A stretch of DNA of 64,000 bases from Bacillus sp. DTU_2020_1000418_1_SI_GHA_SEK_038 (GTDB lineage Bacteria > Bacillota > Bacilli > Bacillales > Cytobacillaceae). The stretch's first letter is position 1, and the number at the start of each line of letters is the position of its first letter. Below, one piece after another: positions 44,746-54,145 of the stretch. The notes under the pieces were generated by a model. The model saw only the letters and a program-made list of their open reading frames with translations. It was not told the DNA's origin and searched no databases. The position numbers were made by a program, and so were the translations under genes. The stretch is from assembly GCF_032341175.1 (NCBI RefSeq), contig NZ_CP135435.1, positions 2,852,001 through 2,916,000 of the forward strand, in the 5' to 3' direction.

Positions 44746-46050
44746 TTATTCTGTTATTTCCTCATGAATTAAAATTGGAGGGTTTACTTTATTCTTAGAT
44801 ATCCTTATATTCTCATATAGCTTTTTTTCAACTTCGGAAATATTTTCGAAATTACTATAAATGGTTACGAGTGAATCGCCTTTTTTCACTTGATCACCAA
44901 TTTTTTTGCGAAGAGTTAAACCAACAGCAAGATCGATGGCAGATTCCTTCGTAGCTCTTCCTGCTCCTAGAAGCATAGCTGCTGTTCCAATTTCATCTGC
45001 GACTATTTCAGAAACGTAGCCATCTTCCTTTGCTTCCAATTCAAATGTATACTTTGCCTGTGGAAGCATGGCTGGATTATCAACAATGGCTGCATCCCCG
45101 CCTTGTGAGGTTAAAAAGGTTTTAAAGACATTTAAAGCAGTTCCATCCTTCATAACACCCTCTAGCATCGTGCGTGCTTCTTTCAGTGTATTGGCCTTTT
45201 GCGCTAAATAAACCATATGGCTTCCTAAAGTCAGGCATAGTTCTGTTAAATCCTCTGGACCTTCCCCTTTTAGCGTATCAATAGCTTCTTTTACTTCCAG
45301 CGCATTCCCAATGGCAAATCCAAGCGGCTGGCTCATATCAGATATGACTGCCATCGTATTTCTGCCAACATTATTTCCAATCTGGACCATTGCCTTTGCA
45401 AGCTCCCTTGAGTCATCGAGAGTTTTCATGAAAGCCCCTGCGCCGGTTTTGACATCAAGAACAATCGCATCAGCGCCAGCAGCGATTTTTTTACTCATTA
45501 TGGAGCCTGCGATTAGCGGGATGCTGTCAACAGTAGCCGTAACATCCCTGAGAGCATATAGCTGTTTATCAGCAGGTGTTAAATTCCCGCTTTGCCCAAT
45601 GACAGCAATTTTATTTTTATTTACAAGATTAATAAACTCTTCGTTCTCCAGTTCCACATGGAATCCTTTTACCGATTCCAACTTATCAATCGTCCCGCCC
45701 GTATGTCCGAGACCTCTGCCGGACATTTTTGCTACGGGAACGCCGATAGCTGCAACGAGTGGCCCTAATACGAGTGTTGTTGTATCTCCAACTCCGCCGG
45801 TTGAATGCTTATCTACCTTTATTCCTTCAATCTTTGATAAATCGATTTGGTCGCCTGATTGTACCATCGCCATCGTTAGATCGGCTCTTTCCTTTTCAGT
45901 CATTCCCTGAAAATAAATCGCCATCATCAGGGCACTAGCTTGATAGTCAGGGATTGATTCATCTGTATATCCCTTAATAAAAAATTGAATTTCTTCAGCA
46001 GTTAGCTCTTTTCCGTCTCGTTTGTTTTCAATAATATCAACCATTCTCAT
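44746..46050 (-). CDS. pdp: Pyrimidine-nucleoside phosphorylase
   Basis: Splits uridine, thymidine and deoxyuridine with phosphate into base and (deoxy)ribose-1-phosphate. The 434 residues include the thymidine phosphorylase signature '[17 protein letters not shown]' and the phosphate-binding KHSTGGVGD. The deoxyribose-1-phosphate made can be handled by the phosphopentomutase two genes upstream. Confidence 0.94.
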   Translation of the reverse strand: MRMVDIIENKRDGKELTAEEIQFFIKGYTDESIPDYQASALMMAIYFQGMTEKERADLTMAMVQSGDQIDLSKIEGIKVDKHSTGGVGDTTTLVLGPLVAAIGVPVAKMSGRGLGHTGGTIDKLESVKGFHVELENEEFINLVNKNKIAVIGQSGNLTPADKQLYALRDVTATVDSIPLIAGSIMSKKIAAGADAIVLDVKTGAGAFMKTLDDSRELAKAMVQIGNNVGRNTMAVISDMSQPLGFAIGNALEVKEAIDTLKGEGPEDLTELCLTLGSHMVYLAQKANTLKEARTMLEGVMKDGTALNVFKTFLTSQGGDAAIVDNPAMLPQAKYTFELEAKEDGYVSEIVADEIGTAAMLLGAGRATKESAIDLAVGLTLRKKIGDQVKKGDSLVTIYSNFENISEVEKKLYENIRISKNKVNPPILIHEEITE

Positions 46051-46105
46051 TATTAATCACCGACCGTTCAAAAATTTGAGTAACATAGCAAAAATTCTAA
46101 TCTTG

Positions 46106-46936
46106 TTAATAATTGCTTGCACCTATTTCTGCAACTATGGCTTTTACATACTGCAGAAAATGAGCTTTCACCTTTTCAGTTGTCTCAATGACCTCTTCAT
46201 GATTAAGCGGCTGATCTAGGATTCCTGCAGCCATATTCGAAATACATGATATTCCGAGTACCTTCATTCCCGCATGTCTTGCCACAATTACTTCAGGAAC
46301 GGTTGACATTCCTACAGCATCCGCGCCCATTGTACGAAGCATGCGGACTTCAGCAGGAGTTTCATAGGTCGGCCCTGTATTTCCTGCATACACACCTTCT
46401 TGAATGGGCAGGTTTAATTTTTCTGCTATATTTCTTGCAAGCTTTCGCAGCTCCTTTGAGTATGCTTCTGACATATCAGGAAAACGGACACCCATTCGGG
46501 AATCATTTGGACCGATTAATGGGTTACTCCCCATATTATTAATATGATCGGAAATAAGCATTAAATCTCCTGGAGTAAATGTTTCATTTACACCTCCAGC
46601 AGCATTTGTCACGATTAATTGATTAATTCCAAGCTCCTTCATTACTCTAATAGGAAATGTAACCTTATCAAAGCTATATCCTTCATAATAGTGAAACCGT
46701 CCCTGCATAACTGCAACTGGAACTCCATTAAGAAGACCAAAGACTAAATTCCCCGCATGCCCCTCTACCGTTGAAACAGGGAAATTAGGAATTTCATTGT
46801 ATGGAATTTTTAAGGCGTCTTCTACTTCTTCCCCTAATACACCTAAACCTGAACCGAGTATAAGTCCAATAACTGGCTGCAGGTTATATTTTTCTTTTAA
46901 AAATTGGGCAGCCTGTTGAATTTTTTGATAATCCAT
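46106..46936 (-). CDS. pupG: Purine-nucleoside phosphorylase (guanosine/inosine type)
   Basis: Trimeric PNP-family enzyme of 276 residues that phosphorolyses guanosine and inosine. Motifs: LGSGLG near residue 28, VMQGRFHYYEGY, TNAAGGVNE and 'GNTGPTYETPAEVRML'. It lies 12 bp downstream of the phosphopentomutase gene, as in the B. subtilis drm-pupG operon. Confidence 0.94.
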   Translation of the reverse strand: MDYQKIQQAAQFLKEKYNLQPVIGLILGSGLGVLGEEVEDALKIPYNEIPNFPVSTVEGHAGNLVFGLLNGVPVAVMQGRFHYYEGYSFDKVTFPIRVMKELGINQLIVTNAAGGVNETFTPGDLMLISDHINNMGSNPLIGPNDSRMGVRFPDMSEAYSKELRKLARNIAEKLNLPIQEGVYAGNTGPTYETPAEVRMLRTMGADAVGMSTVPEVIVARHAGMKVLGISCISNMAAGILDQPLNHEEVIETTEKVKAHFLQYVKAIVAEIGASNY

Positions 46937-46948
46937 TTCGTTTTCCCC

Positions 46949-48133
46949 CTATTTAAATTCCGTTAAGAAGCTCTTTCCATATGCAGGCATTTTAACTTGA
47001 AAATTTTCTGCAACCGTAGCACCAATATCCGCAAAGGTTTTTCTAATTGGAAGCTCTTTACCTTCTTCCATATTTTTTGCGTAAACTAAGAGCGGTACGA
47101 ATTCTCTCGTATGATCTGTTCCGTGATGGACTGGGTCGTTTCCATGATCTGCAGTAATGATAAGTAAGTCATGTTCCTGCATCTTAGCAAATACTTCAGG
47201 AAGCCGCTCGTCATATTCTTCAAGCGCTTTGCCATAGCCTATTGGATCACGCCGGTGTCCATAAAGTGCATCAAAATCAACAAGATTAAGGAAGCTTAAA
47301 CCTGTAAAGTCCATATCGAATGATTGTAATAATTTATCCATACCGTCCATGTTTGAAACCGTGCGCAGAGATTCTGTTACCCCTTCTCCGTCAAAAATAT
47401 CTGAAATTTTTCCTATTGCTATAACATCCAATCCTGCATCCTTTAGCTCAGACATCACTGTCCGTTCAAATGGCTTTAGTGCATAATCGTGACGATTTGA
47501 AGTTCTTTGGAAATTGCCTGGCTTACCGATGAAGGGTCTGGCAATCACGCGGCCAACCATATATTTTTCATCTAAAGTTAACTCGCGGGCAATTTTACAA
47601 ATCCGATATTGCTCTTCAATCGGAATAATTTCTTCATGGGCCGCAATTTGGAGAACTGAGTCAGCTGATGTATATACAATAAGAGCCCCTGTTTTCATAT
47701 GCTCTTCCCCAAGCTCTACAATAATTTCCGTTCCGCTTGCAGGTTTATTGCCAATAACTTTTCTGCCAGTGCGCGATTCCAGTTCGGAAATTAACTCATC
47801 TGGAAAACCGTCCGGGAACACTTGAAATGGTGTTTTAATATTCAGACCCATTATTTCCCAATGACCTGTCATTGTGTCTTTACCGTTAGATGCTTCCTGC
47901 ATTTTAGTATAGTAGGCAAGTGGCTTTTCCGCTTTTTCAATGCCTTTAATTTCACGGATATTACTAAGACCAAGCTTTGCCATATTCGGCATCCTCAGTC
48001 CGCCCATTTTTTCTGCAATATGACCGAGTGTATCTGAACCGATATCCCCAAATATTTCTGCATCTGGTGCCTCCCCAATGCCGACAGAATCCATTACGAT
48101 GACAAATATTCTTTTATACGCAAATGATGACAT
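46949..48133 (-). CDS. drm: Phosphopentomutase DeoB/Drm
   Basis: Moves phosphate between C1 and C5 of ribose or deoxyribose, feeding nucleoside sugars to central metabolism. The 394-residue alkaline-phosphatase-fold enzyme starts at ATG 48133 with AGGAGG upstream. Metal and substrate motifs: [11 protein letters not shown], '[14 protein letters not shown]', ITADHGNDP and [10 protein letters not shown]. First gene of the salvage cluster drm-pupG-pdp. Confidence 0.95.
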   Translation of the reverse strand: MSSFAYKRIFVIVMDSVGIGEAPDAEIFGDIGSDTLGHIAEKMGGLRMPNMAKLGLSNIREIKGIEKAEKPLAYYTKMQEASNGKDTMTGHWEIMGLNIKTPFQVFPDGFPDELISELESRTGRKVIGNKPASGTEIIVELGEEHMKTGALIVYTSADSVLQIAAHEEIIPIEEQYRICKIARELTLDEKYMVGRVIARPFIGKPGNFQRTSNRHDYALKPFERTVMSELKDAGLDVIAIGKISDIFDGEGVTESLRTVSNMDGMDKLLQSFDMDFTGLSFLNLVDFDALYGHRRDPIGYGKALEEYDERLPEVFAKMQEHDLLIITADHGNDPVHHGTDHTREFVPLLVYAKNMEEGKELPIRKTFADIGATVAENFQVKMPAYGKSFLTEFK

Positions 48134-48294
48134 GTTGATTCCTCCTAGTTTCATGAATGCGATTTCAACAAAAGTCGAAGTTTCTTTAATATATTTAAAG
48201 GTTGCCCTTTCTATTTGTGTTTAACACAATTTTTCTTCTCATACGTCAGAAGTCTGACATCTATATTTTACATAAGGGAAGTAAAAAGTAAAAG

Positions 48295-48330
48295 AAAAAG
48301 CTGCCAATTAATATGACAGCTTTATGACAT
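48295..48330 (-). terminator. Terminator after xerD and its 3' repeat
   Basis: Minus strand arms AAGCTGTCA and TGGCAGCTT, then TTTCTTTT. It ends the yqzK-xerD transcript before drm. Confidence 0.8.
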
Positions 48331-48335
48331 ATAGG

Positions 48336-48386
48336 TTTATCGCAGATTAACTTGCAGTTAGACCTCATTAATTGAAGTTTCACTTT
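48336..48386 (-). repeat. Truncated 3' element (copy C) abutting the xerD stop
   Basis: Same two ends as the element after gudB: TTTATCGCAGATTAAC on one side and GAAGTTTCACTT on the other, with the hairpin core lost. It starts three bases after the xerD TAG. Confidence 0.75.
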
Positions 48387-48389
48387 ATA

Positions 48390-49283
48390 CTAAGCCCGCG
48401 GATGAAACTGACTATATACATCTTTTAATCTAGTTTTCGTCACATGTGTATAAATTTGCGTTGTTGAAATGTCCGCATGTCCAAGCATTTCCTGGACAGC
48501 ACGTAAATCAGCGCCATTTTCAAGAAGATGTGTTGCGAAGGAATGTCTTAAGGTATGTGGGGTTAAATCCTTTTCGATTCCTGCCTCTGCTGCCAGACGC
48601 TTTAGGATTTTCCAAAATCCCTGCCTTGTTAATCTTTTGCCATGATGATTTACAAAAAAAGCATCCTCCTGAACCTTTTTTGAAATAAAATGTTTTCTTC
48701 CTTCTTGTAAATATTGATTTAGTGCGGTTGCTGCTGTTTTTCCAATTGGAATGATTCGCTCTTTATTTCCTTTTCCAACACAGCGCACAAATCCCATCGT
48801 AATATGAACATCGCCCATATTTAACCCAATTAATTCACTTACCCGAATTCCGGTTGCATAAAGGAGCTCAAGCATGGCCTTGTCACGAATTCCAAAGTGA
48901 TCACAAGATTTAGGTGAATCTAGTAAAATTTCAACCTCTTGCATGTTAAGCACCTTTGGCAGTGATCGCTCATGCTGCGGCGACTCTATATGGACAGAGG
49001 GATCGTGATCAGCAGCTTTTTCACGAAGAAGAAATTGATGAAACGCTCTAATTGAGGCAACATGCCTTGCCATTGTTTTCGAAGATTTCCCCTGCTCCTT
49101 TAATAACCCCAGGAAATGAATGATTTGAGTGCGCTGAACTTCATTTAAGGAGATCAGCTTTTCAACATTCTTTAAGTATTTCGTATAGCTTTTCAGATCT
49201 CTTTCATAAGAAACAATCGTATTTCTTGCGAGACCTTTTTCAACGATTAAATAATGAATAAAATCTTTAAGCTCGTCCTCCAT
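48390..49283 (-). CDS. xerD: Site-specific tyrosine recombinase XerD
   Basis: Resolves chromosome dimers at dif with its partner CodV/XerC. At 297 residues or close to it, the size fits XerD (RipX) when started at ATG 49283. The N-terminal SAM-like core-binding domain is followed by the catalytic residues Arg in TGIRVSEL, His-x-x-Arg in [11 protein letters not shown], His in LGHADI and Tyr in IYTHVT. It lies in the yqzK-xerD-drm order of B. subtilis. Confidence 0.94.
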   Translation of the reverse strand: MEDELKDFIHYLIVEKGLARNTIVSYERDLKSYTKYLKNVEKLISLNEVQRTQIIHFLGLLKEQGKSSKTMARHVASIRAFHQFLLREKAADHDPSVHIESPQHERSLPKVLNMQEVEILLDSPKSCDHFGIRDKAMLELLYATGIRVSELIGLNMGDVHITMGFVRCVGKGNKERIIPIGKTAATALNQYLQEGRKHFISKKVQEDAFFVNHHGKRLTRQGFWKILKRLAAEAGIEKDLTPHTLRHSFATHLLENGADLRAVQEMLGHADISTTQIYTHVTKTRLKDVYSQFHPRA

Positions 49284-49290
49284 TATGACT

Positions 49291-49521
49291 CTACTCCCCA
49301 TTTAAATAGAAAAGGATTAACCGGTCCAGCCAGTTTGAAGATTCACTATTGTTTGCACTTGCTGAAACCTTCACAGCCGCTCCCTTGGGCTCATCGTACC
49401 GGTGATAATCCTGATATTCTTCATTTAACCACATAATACCATAATAAAAAAGGATTGTGCATCCTGTGAAAAGCACGAATACCTTTATTGTCTGAAATGC
49501 GATTTTTAGCCAAGATACCAT
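49291..49521 (-). CDS. yqzK: YqzK, DUF4227 membrane protein
   Basis: About 76 residues: one membrane helix near the N-terminus (residues 8-30, '[20 protein letters not shown]'), then a short polar tail. Location between fur and xerD is that of B. subtilis YqzK. Function unknown. GGGGGAAAG precedes the ATG at 49521; the gene ends 7 bp before xerD. Confidence 0.8.
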   Translation of the reverse strand: MVSWLKIAFQTIKVFVLFTGCTILFYYGIMWLNEEYQDYHRYDEPKGAAVKVSASANNSESSNWLDRLILFYLNGE

Positions 49522-49637
49522 TTTACTTTCCCCCACAAAACCTTATTACTAAAGGTTATGCCATCTTGGACAAGAAATATACCTAACCTAGCGAATTTCT
49601 AAACTGACTTTTTATTAAATACGTTTGTGGAAAAATT

Positions 49638-49819
49638 ATGCGGACATTGCATCCGCTATTTTCATTAAATAACCTAATTTAAGAGCATGGCGGACACTGA
49701 GTACGCTATTCACGAATAAACAGAAGAAAATCACTGCTTTTCTGGAATATAGAGGAAGCTATGTCCCCAAGCATATGGAATTAGCCCCTTTTGTTACAGA
49801 TAAGGTAACTTGTGTCCGC
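49638..49819. repeat. 182-bp dispersed intergenic repeat, copy 1
   Basis: Aligns almost end to end with 61285-61466; I estimate about three quarters identical, with small compensating gaps. It is built from short inverted modules of the type GCGGACATnnnATCCGCTATTT, then a shared core AAATCACTGCTTTT and CATATGGAATTA. No reading frame of note. It lies between the fur terminator and the yqzK start. Confidence 0.85.
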
Positions 49820-49880
49820 AAAGCTCAGATAGATAAGAGTCTCATTGTTATTTCACATGCTTTTTAGTGTACAAAACAAA

Positions 49881-49914
49881 GCTAAAAAGACCAAATCAGT
49901 ATGCGATTTGGTCT
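49881..49914 (-). terminator. Terminator of fur
   Basis: Minus strand perfect arms GACCAAATC and GATTTGGTC, followed by a T-run. Confidence 0.88.
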
Positions 49915-49962
49915 GCTGATTAGCATGTGTTTACAATTCTTACTAACTACCCAAGCTAATCG

Positions 49963-50430
49963 TTATTCACTTTCTTCATTATTATCATTGTTATTATCAT
50001 GACAGCGATGGCAAATTCCATGGAAAGTAAGGCGATGATCTTTAATTTTAAAGTTCCATCTGCGTTCAACCACTTCTTCTACCTCTTCAAGTAAGTCTTC
50101 CTGAATTTCATCCACTGCCCCGCATTCAATACAAACTAAATGATGATGGAAATGTGCTGCTCCTTCTTGGCGAAGGTCATAGCGGGATACACCATCACCG
50201 AAGTTGATTTTATCGACAATTTTAAGTTCCGTTAGCAATTCGAGAGTTCTATATACAGTTGCTAAGCCTATCTCAGGCGATTTTTCTTTAACTAGGAGGT
50301 AGACATCTTCCGCGCTTAAATGATCCTCTTCATGCTCTAATAATACGCGAACGGTTGCTTCACGCTGAGGCGTCAATTTATAGCTAGACGAATGCAACTG
50401 CTTCTTTATTCTATCAATTCTGCTTTCCAT
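49963..50430 (-). CDS. fur: Ferric uptake regulator Fur
   Basis: Iron-responsive repressor of siderophore and iron uptake genes. The 155-residue protein has an N-terminal winged helix ('YKLTPQREATVRVLLEHEED'), a His-rich metal site (FHHHLVCIECG) and two CxxC structural zinc pairs (CIECG, CHRCH). The C-terminus is Asn/Glu-rich. The synteny yqzK-fur-spoIIM identifies Fur rather than the paralogues PerR or Zur. I start at ATG 50430 after GAGGAGG. Confidence 0.94.
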   Translation of the reverse strand: MESRIDRIKKQLHSSSYKLTPQREATVRVLLEHEEDHLSAEDVYLLVKEKSPEIGLATVYRTLELLTELKIVDKINFGDGVSRYDLRQEGAAHFHHHLVCIECGAVDEIQEDLLEEVEEVVERRWNFKIKDHRLTFHGICHRCHDNNNDNNEESE

Positions 50431-50515
50431 TCCGAAGTCCTCCTCGCCCACTTACACATTCTCATTATAGCAGAAACGCGCGGAGATTCAAAATAAAATT
50501 ATTACAAATAAGCAT

Positions 50516-50530
50516 AGATAATCATTATTA
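50516..50530. promoter_or_regulatory. Fur/PerR-type box upstream of fur
   Basis: AGATAATCATTATTA matches TGATAAT-N-ATTATCA and the PerR sequence TTATAAT-N-ATTATAA at 12 of 14 positions each. It lies 86 bp before fur. PerR controls fur in B. subtilis, so PerR is a fair candidate; the sequence alone does not distinguish the two. Confidence 0.55.
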
Positions 50531-50559
50531 AATAATAATTACTTAAAATAGTTCTGTTA

Positions 50560-51198
50560 TTATAATGAATTTATCACAGATTTCATTAAAACAGGGGATA
50601 AAAAGGCCTCAATGCCAGCAGCTAAGCATAAAAACACGATGGCAAAAGCAAATGAGATCATATACTTTCCAAACAAAGGCATAACCGGCGGCCCAAGTTT
50701 TTTCATAAATTGTCTGCTAATCATTTTTAATGAAAAAGAAACGGCTAGCGTTGCCGAGATGATAAATATCGGAATGATGATTAAATTTTGCGGCAAAACA
50801 GAAACAAAGGATAATAAAAAACCATTCCATTCCATTTGATTAACTAAAAATCCAACTGTGAATCCGACAACCATCCCTTTCATAAATAAAAGAATGAGGA
50901 TGATCGGGAGACCGATAATGGAGATACCTAAAATACACATTAATCCAATAAATTTCATGTTATGAAAGAGGCTTTGTTTGAAAAGGTCCTTCGATGTTGC
51001 CACTTCATCATTAGAAACTTGGCTGAAAAATTGGGATAAATAAAAAAACAAGTCTTCTTTTTGCGTTAAGCTTAAACTGTTGACAACGATAGCTCCGAAA
51101 ATCACACCCATTAAAAACAAAACAATCACAAACAAATAAATTGAGGAATGCTCACGAAAATGGTTTGCGATGACGTTCTGGTACATATTTTTTCTCAT
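50560..51198 (-). CDS. spoIIM: SpoIIM, engulfment membrane protein
   Basis: Part of the SpoIIDMP complex that moves the mother-cell membrane around the forespore. The 212-residue length equals the family's, with about five membrane helices and 'VVGFTVGFLVNQMEWNGFLL' plus the VLPQNLIIIPIFI segment conserved. The start at 51198 follows GGGAGG. Sigma-E control is supported by the promoter at 51231-51258. Gene order fur-spoIIM matches B. subtilis. Confidence 0.93.
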   Translation of the reverse strand: MRKNMYQNVIANHFREHSSIYLFVIVLFLMGVIFGAIVVNSLSLTQKEDLFFYLSQFFSQVSNDEVATSKDLFKQSLFHNMKFIGLMCILGISIIGLPIILILLFMKGMVVGFTVGFLVNQMEWNGFLLSFVSVLPQNLIIIPIFIISATLAVSFSLKMISRQFMKKLGPPVMPLFGKYMISFAFAIVFLCLAAGIEAFLSPVLMKSVINSL

Positions 51199-51230
51199 TG
51201 CTCTTCCTCCCGCAACAATTCTGTTATTTA

Positions 51231-51258
51231 ATTGTATGCTTGTCCTTTTGCTGTATGA
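51231..51258 (-). promoter_or_regulatory. Sigma-E promoter of spoIIM
   Basis: Minus strand -10 CATACAAT (51231-51238), a perfect sigma-E match. A -35 TCATACA (51252-51258) is a partial match, 13-bp spacer. It lies 32 bp before spoIIM. Confidence 0.6.
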
Positions 51259-51352
51259 CAAATTTAGAGGAGAAAAAAATGCAGTTGAATTTTTAGAATT
51301 TTACATTATAATAATCAAAATTGACTTTTCAAATGCGGGAGGGGATTTAGTG

Positions 51353-51925
51353 ATGAATCCAGTATTAATTGAATTTCCGGATAGAATTGAAACGGAGAGA
51401 CTTTATATGCGAATTTGTATGCCTGGGGATGGCAAAACCGTTCATGAATCCATCCAAGCTTCTATTGAGGATTTAAAGCAATGGCTTCCTTTTGCCAATA
51501 AGGAACAATCAGTTGATGATGTCGAAATAAATATCCGTAAATCCTATTCTCAATTTTTATTGAGGGAAGATATTCGAATTCATATTTTTAGAAAAGAAGA
51601 TGACGTGTTCGTTGGTTCCACAGGCCTGCATCGAATGGATTGGGCAGTGCGGAAATTTGAAATTGGCTATTGGTGTGACTCGCGCTATCAGAAAAATGGG
51701 TATATAACGGAGGCAGTTAGCGGTTTAGTTGATTTTACTTTTAACCATTTGGAAGCAAACCGGATTGAAATTCGCTGTGACACGAAAAATATCAGCAGCA
51801 GAAAAATCCCTGAAAAATTAGGATTCCAATTAGAAGGCATTTTAGTGAATGATGATCTAAGCGCCAATGGGAAAGAACTAAGAGATACTTGTGTGTTTGC
51901 TAAGGTGAGGAAGAAGAGTGAATAA
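51353..51925 (+). CDS. GNAT N-acetyltransferase (RimL/RimJ-like)
   Basis: 190-residue acetyltransferase of the ribosomal-protein-serine type. It starts 'IETERLYMRICMPGDG', and the acetyl-CoA loop lies near 'WCDSRYQKNGYITEAVSGLV' (about residues 104-124), followed by NRIEIRCDTKNISSRKIPEKLGF typical of RimL. The ATG at 51353 follows GGGAGGGG; a longer frame would run into the divergent spoIIM promoter. Substrate unknown. Its presence here is not part of the B. subtilis order. Confidence 0.85.
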   Translation: MNPVLIEFPDRIETERLYMRICMPGDGKTVHESIQASIEDLKQWLPFANKEQSVDDVEINIRKSYSQFLLREDIRIHIFRKEDDVFVGSTGLHRMDWAVRKFEIGYWCDSRYQKNGYITEAVSGLVDFTFNHLEANRIEIRCDTKNISSRKIPEKLGFQLEGILVNDDLSANGKELRDTCVFAKVRKKSE

Positions 51926-51948
51926 TATATTCTGTTAATAATGATGAG

Positions 51949-51980
51949 AAAAAAGACTGTAAACAACCAGTCTTTTTTCT
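51949..51980. terminator. Bidirectional terminator between the acetyltransferase and yqxK
   Basis: Arms AAAAGACTG and CAGTCTTTT with A- and T-runs; the two genes converge here. Confidence 0.9.
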
Positions 51981-51994
51981 TGTTTCAGCTTATA

Positions 51995-53158
51995 TTAATC
52001 GGAAATTTTCCCATACTTCCCCCCGCCCCCTGCTGAAAGGCTCAGCTTTCCTTCTCTTGCCTTTACGATGAGATCGGCGGTTTTTGCTGGAATGATTTCA
52101 CTTAATTTTTCCAATGGTACTTCATGAAGGATGGCCATTTCTGTTCCGAAGTGATCCAATAGTTTTTGCAGCATTTTCGGACCGAGTCCTGGAATAAATT
52201 CCAGCGGCACTTGATGTACATAAGGCGGGCGATTGTCCGGCAGCTCGTTAGATGTTTTTAATTCTGTTATTCTGTCAGCGACCCCTTTAATATACTTTAT
52301 GCTTCCGCAATTTTCACATTCATTAATAATCGGATCGAATGGGGCAAAGCACTGGGAACATACTGTTTGATGATATTTCCCAAGAAGCGGATCAAGTCCG
52401 TAGTTTGCCTTAATTCTGCGCCCATCCTCTCCTTTTAACGCCCTCTCCAATTCTAGAAAAGAAGGTTCAGCCATTTGAAGGACATGATACTCCCTTGCAA
52501 TTTTCTTTAAGGAATGAGCATCAGAATTCGTCAAAAATGAATAATTGTGGAGCTCCTTAATTTGATCTGCCATTGCTGTATCAGCACTTAATCCAAGTTC
52601 AATGGCATCAATTTGATCTTTGTCAAATACTTCTTCTAACGACCTGTGAACCCCTTTTCCATAAAGGCTTTTGAAAGGGGTAAACACGTGGGCTGGGATA
52701 AATAATCCGCCTAATTCTTTTACCTTTGTCTGAAGCCCACGGCCTGAAGCATAAATTCTTTGTGAACTTAAGGTGATATTTTTCAAGTGGTTCGAAAGCC
52801 AGTACGAAAATTCCTTCATTATTGTTAATGTTGGAAAATAACAAAGTACATGAATAGGTCCTTGGCAGTTCTCATCGTAAATTTCCAGTTCAGATCCTGG
52901 GATAATGGTTAAATCTCCATATTGTAAACCGCCCTCCTGATGCTCGGTCACGTCTCCTGTTTCCATGAGCTGGGCAATTTCTAGAATAACCTCGGGGGAA
53001 TGGCAATCAATAATTCCAATCATGTTTAACCCTTTTTCATTTCGCGCATGTTCAATAATATTTGTAAATGTAAGCGATTTTGCCCCCGTTATTTTAACCG
53101 GCTTCCCTGTCATCGTGCGACCGATATGAATATGCAAATCTGAATAATAATCCTTCAT
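51995..53158 (-). CDS. yqxK: PHP-domain endonuclease-Q-like protein (YqxK)
   Basis: 387-residue protein of the TIGR00375 family. The PHP metal-binding phosphoesterase domain (DLHIHIGR near residue 8, SDAHSLKK) is followed by a zinc ribbon (CSQCFAPF...CENCGS) and helix-hairpin-helix motifs ('EFIPGLGPKMLQKLL'). This combination is shared with archaeal endonuclease Q, which cuts DNA at deaminated bases, so a DNA-repair nuclease role is plausible. The start lies directly at the nudF stop. Confidence 0.87.
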   Translation of the reverse strand: MKDYYSDLHIHIGRTMTGKPVKITGAKSLTFTNIIEHARNEKGLNMIGIIDCHSPEVILEIAQLMETGDVTEHQEGGLQYGDLTIIPGSELEIYDENCQGPIHVLCYFPTLTIMKEFSYWLSNHLKNITLSSQRIYASGRGLQTKVKELGGLFIPAHVFTPFKSLYGKGVHRSLEEVFDKDQIDAIELGLSADTAMADQIKELHNYSFLTNSDAHSLKKIAREYHVLQMAEPSFLELERALKGEDGRRIKANYGLDPLLGKYHQTVCSQCFAPFDPIINECENCGSIKYIKGVADRITELKTSNELPDNRPPYVHQVPLEFIPGLGPKMLQKLLDHFGTEMAILHEVPLEKLSEIIPAKTADLIVKAREGKLSLSAGGGGKYGKISD

Positions 53159-53710
53159 TTACTTTTTCAACACCTTTTGAAGTTGCAAATATTGAATAGC
53201 ATATGCAGTTTTGGCATCATATATTTTTTGTTTTTTTATGTATTGCTCTGCCTCTTCAAGTGTCAGCTCAAGTAAATTGACAAATTCATCCTCATCTGGT
53301 GATGCTGCATTTTCCTTCTTTTCCAAGCCTTTCGCAATGTATAAATGAATGATCTCATCAGCAAATCCAGGAGATGTATAGAAGGAAATCAGCCACTCCA
53401 GTTCCTTGCAGTCATAACCCGTTTCTTCCTCAAGCTCTCTTTTTGCACAAACTTCTGGATCTTCTCCTGCTTCTAGTTTACCAGCGGGAATTTCAACAAT
53501 TGTCTTTTCCAATGCTTTGCGGTATTGCTCCACCATCACAATTTTTTCATCGTCTGTAATAGCTAGAACAGCTACTGCCCCAGGATGCTTAATCACTTCT
53601 CGTTTGGACATTTTTCCGTTTGGCAGCTCGACATCTTCTACTTGCAGACTTATCACTTTTCCCGTAAATATTTTTTCAATATTGACCGTCTTTTCTTCTA
53701 GGCGACTCAT
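53159..53710 (-). CDS. nudF: ADP-ribose pyrophosphatase NudF
   Basis: 183-residue Nudix hydrolase that splits ADP-ribose to AMP and ribose-5-phosphate. The Nudix box reads 'GKLEAGEDPEVCAKRELEEETG' in pattern, with catalytic Glu residues in RELEEETG. The ATG at 53710 after AGGAGTG is chosen; a longer frame starts 18 codons earlier. It is divergent from mciZ, as in B. subtilis. Confidence 0.93.
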   Translation of the reverse strand: MSRLEEKTVNIEKIFTGKVISLQVEDVELPNGKMSKREVIKHPGAVAVLAITDDEKIVMVEQYRKALEKTIVEIPAGKLEAGEDPEVCAKRELEEETGYDCKELEWLISFYTSPGFADEIIHLYIAKGLEKKENAASPDEDEFVNLLELTLEEAEQYIKKQKIYDAKTAYAIQYLQLQKVLKK

Positions 53711-53786
53711 GATTCCAGCCACTCCTGTTCTATTCCGATTAAGTTTACTCATACATATTATCATACTTTAATTGGGGGAGTATGAT

Positions 53787-53921
53787 ATGAAAATATATGT
53801 TCACGAGAAGGGCGTCATCTTAGTCGGAAAAGCATGGGAAATTCGAGAGAAGCTAAAGGAATACAGCAAGGATTATCGCTTGATTAAGGAGTGGATTGAA
53901 CTAAAAAAGACTTTTTCTTGA
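53787..53921 (+). CDS. mciZ: MciZ, mother cell inhibitor of FtsZ
   Basis: 44-residue peptide, missed by usual length limits. Nearly every residue from 9 to 26 (KGVILVGKAWEIREKLKE) agrees with B. subtilis MciZ, which I recall as having KGVVLVGKAWEIRAKLKEYG. MciZ caps FtsZ filaments and blocks polar Z rings in the mother cell after asymmetric division. GGGGGAG precedes the ATG. A CATACTTT (53762-53769) looks like a sigma-E -10, the regulator known for mciZ. Position next to nudF and yqkF also matches. The tail KKTFS is longer than in B. subtilis. Confidence 0.9.
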   Translation: MKIYVHEKGVILVGKAWEIREKLKEYSKDYRLIKEWIELKKTFS

Positions 53922-53929
53922 AGGTAGCT

Positions 53930-54034
53930 GAAGTTTGTTTGCGATAGTTCAAGGTTTGTTTGCGATAGTTGAAGATTTATTTGCGATAGTACCGGATTTA
54001 TTTGCGAAAGTGATAGGTTTATTTGCGAAACCCT
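53930..54034 (+). repeat. 21-bp tandem repeat, five units
   Basis: Five back-to-back units of 21 bp with the pattern AAGGTTTGTTTGCGATAGTTG; units 4 and 5 change GCGATAG to GCGAAAG or GCGAAAC. A partial sixth unit follows. All frames have early stops, so it is not coding. It fills the gap between mciZ and yqkF. Confidence 0.9.
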
Positions 54035-54145
54035 AGATTTAACCTAATCGTTACTTAATTTAAATACGAAAAAGTACAATTTATTTGTGATCCACCAATT
54101 TCTTTCGTTAAAATAAAAAGAAAATGTGAAATTGAGGTTGTTTTT

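Noticed and set aside
45311..45910. 199-residue plus-strand frame opposite pdp
   Set aside because: Antisense shadow; codon pattern follows the pdp frame and there is no ribosome binding site.
53930..54034. Possible CRISPR array
   Set aside because: The 21-bp units are contiguous and carry no spacers, and no cas gene is near.
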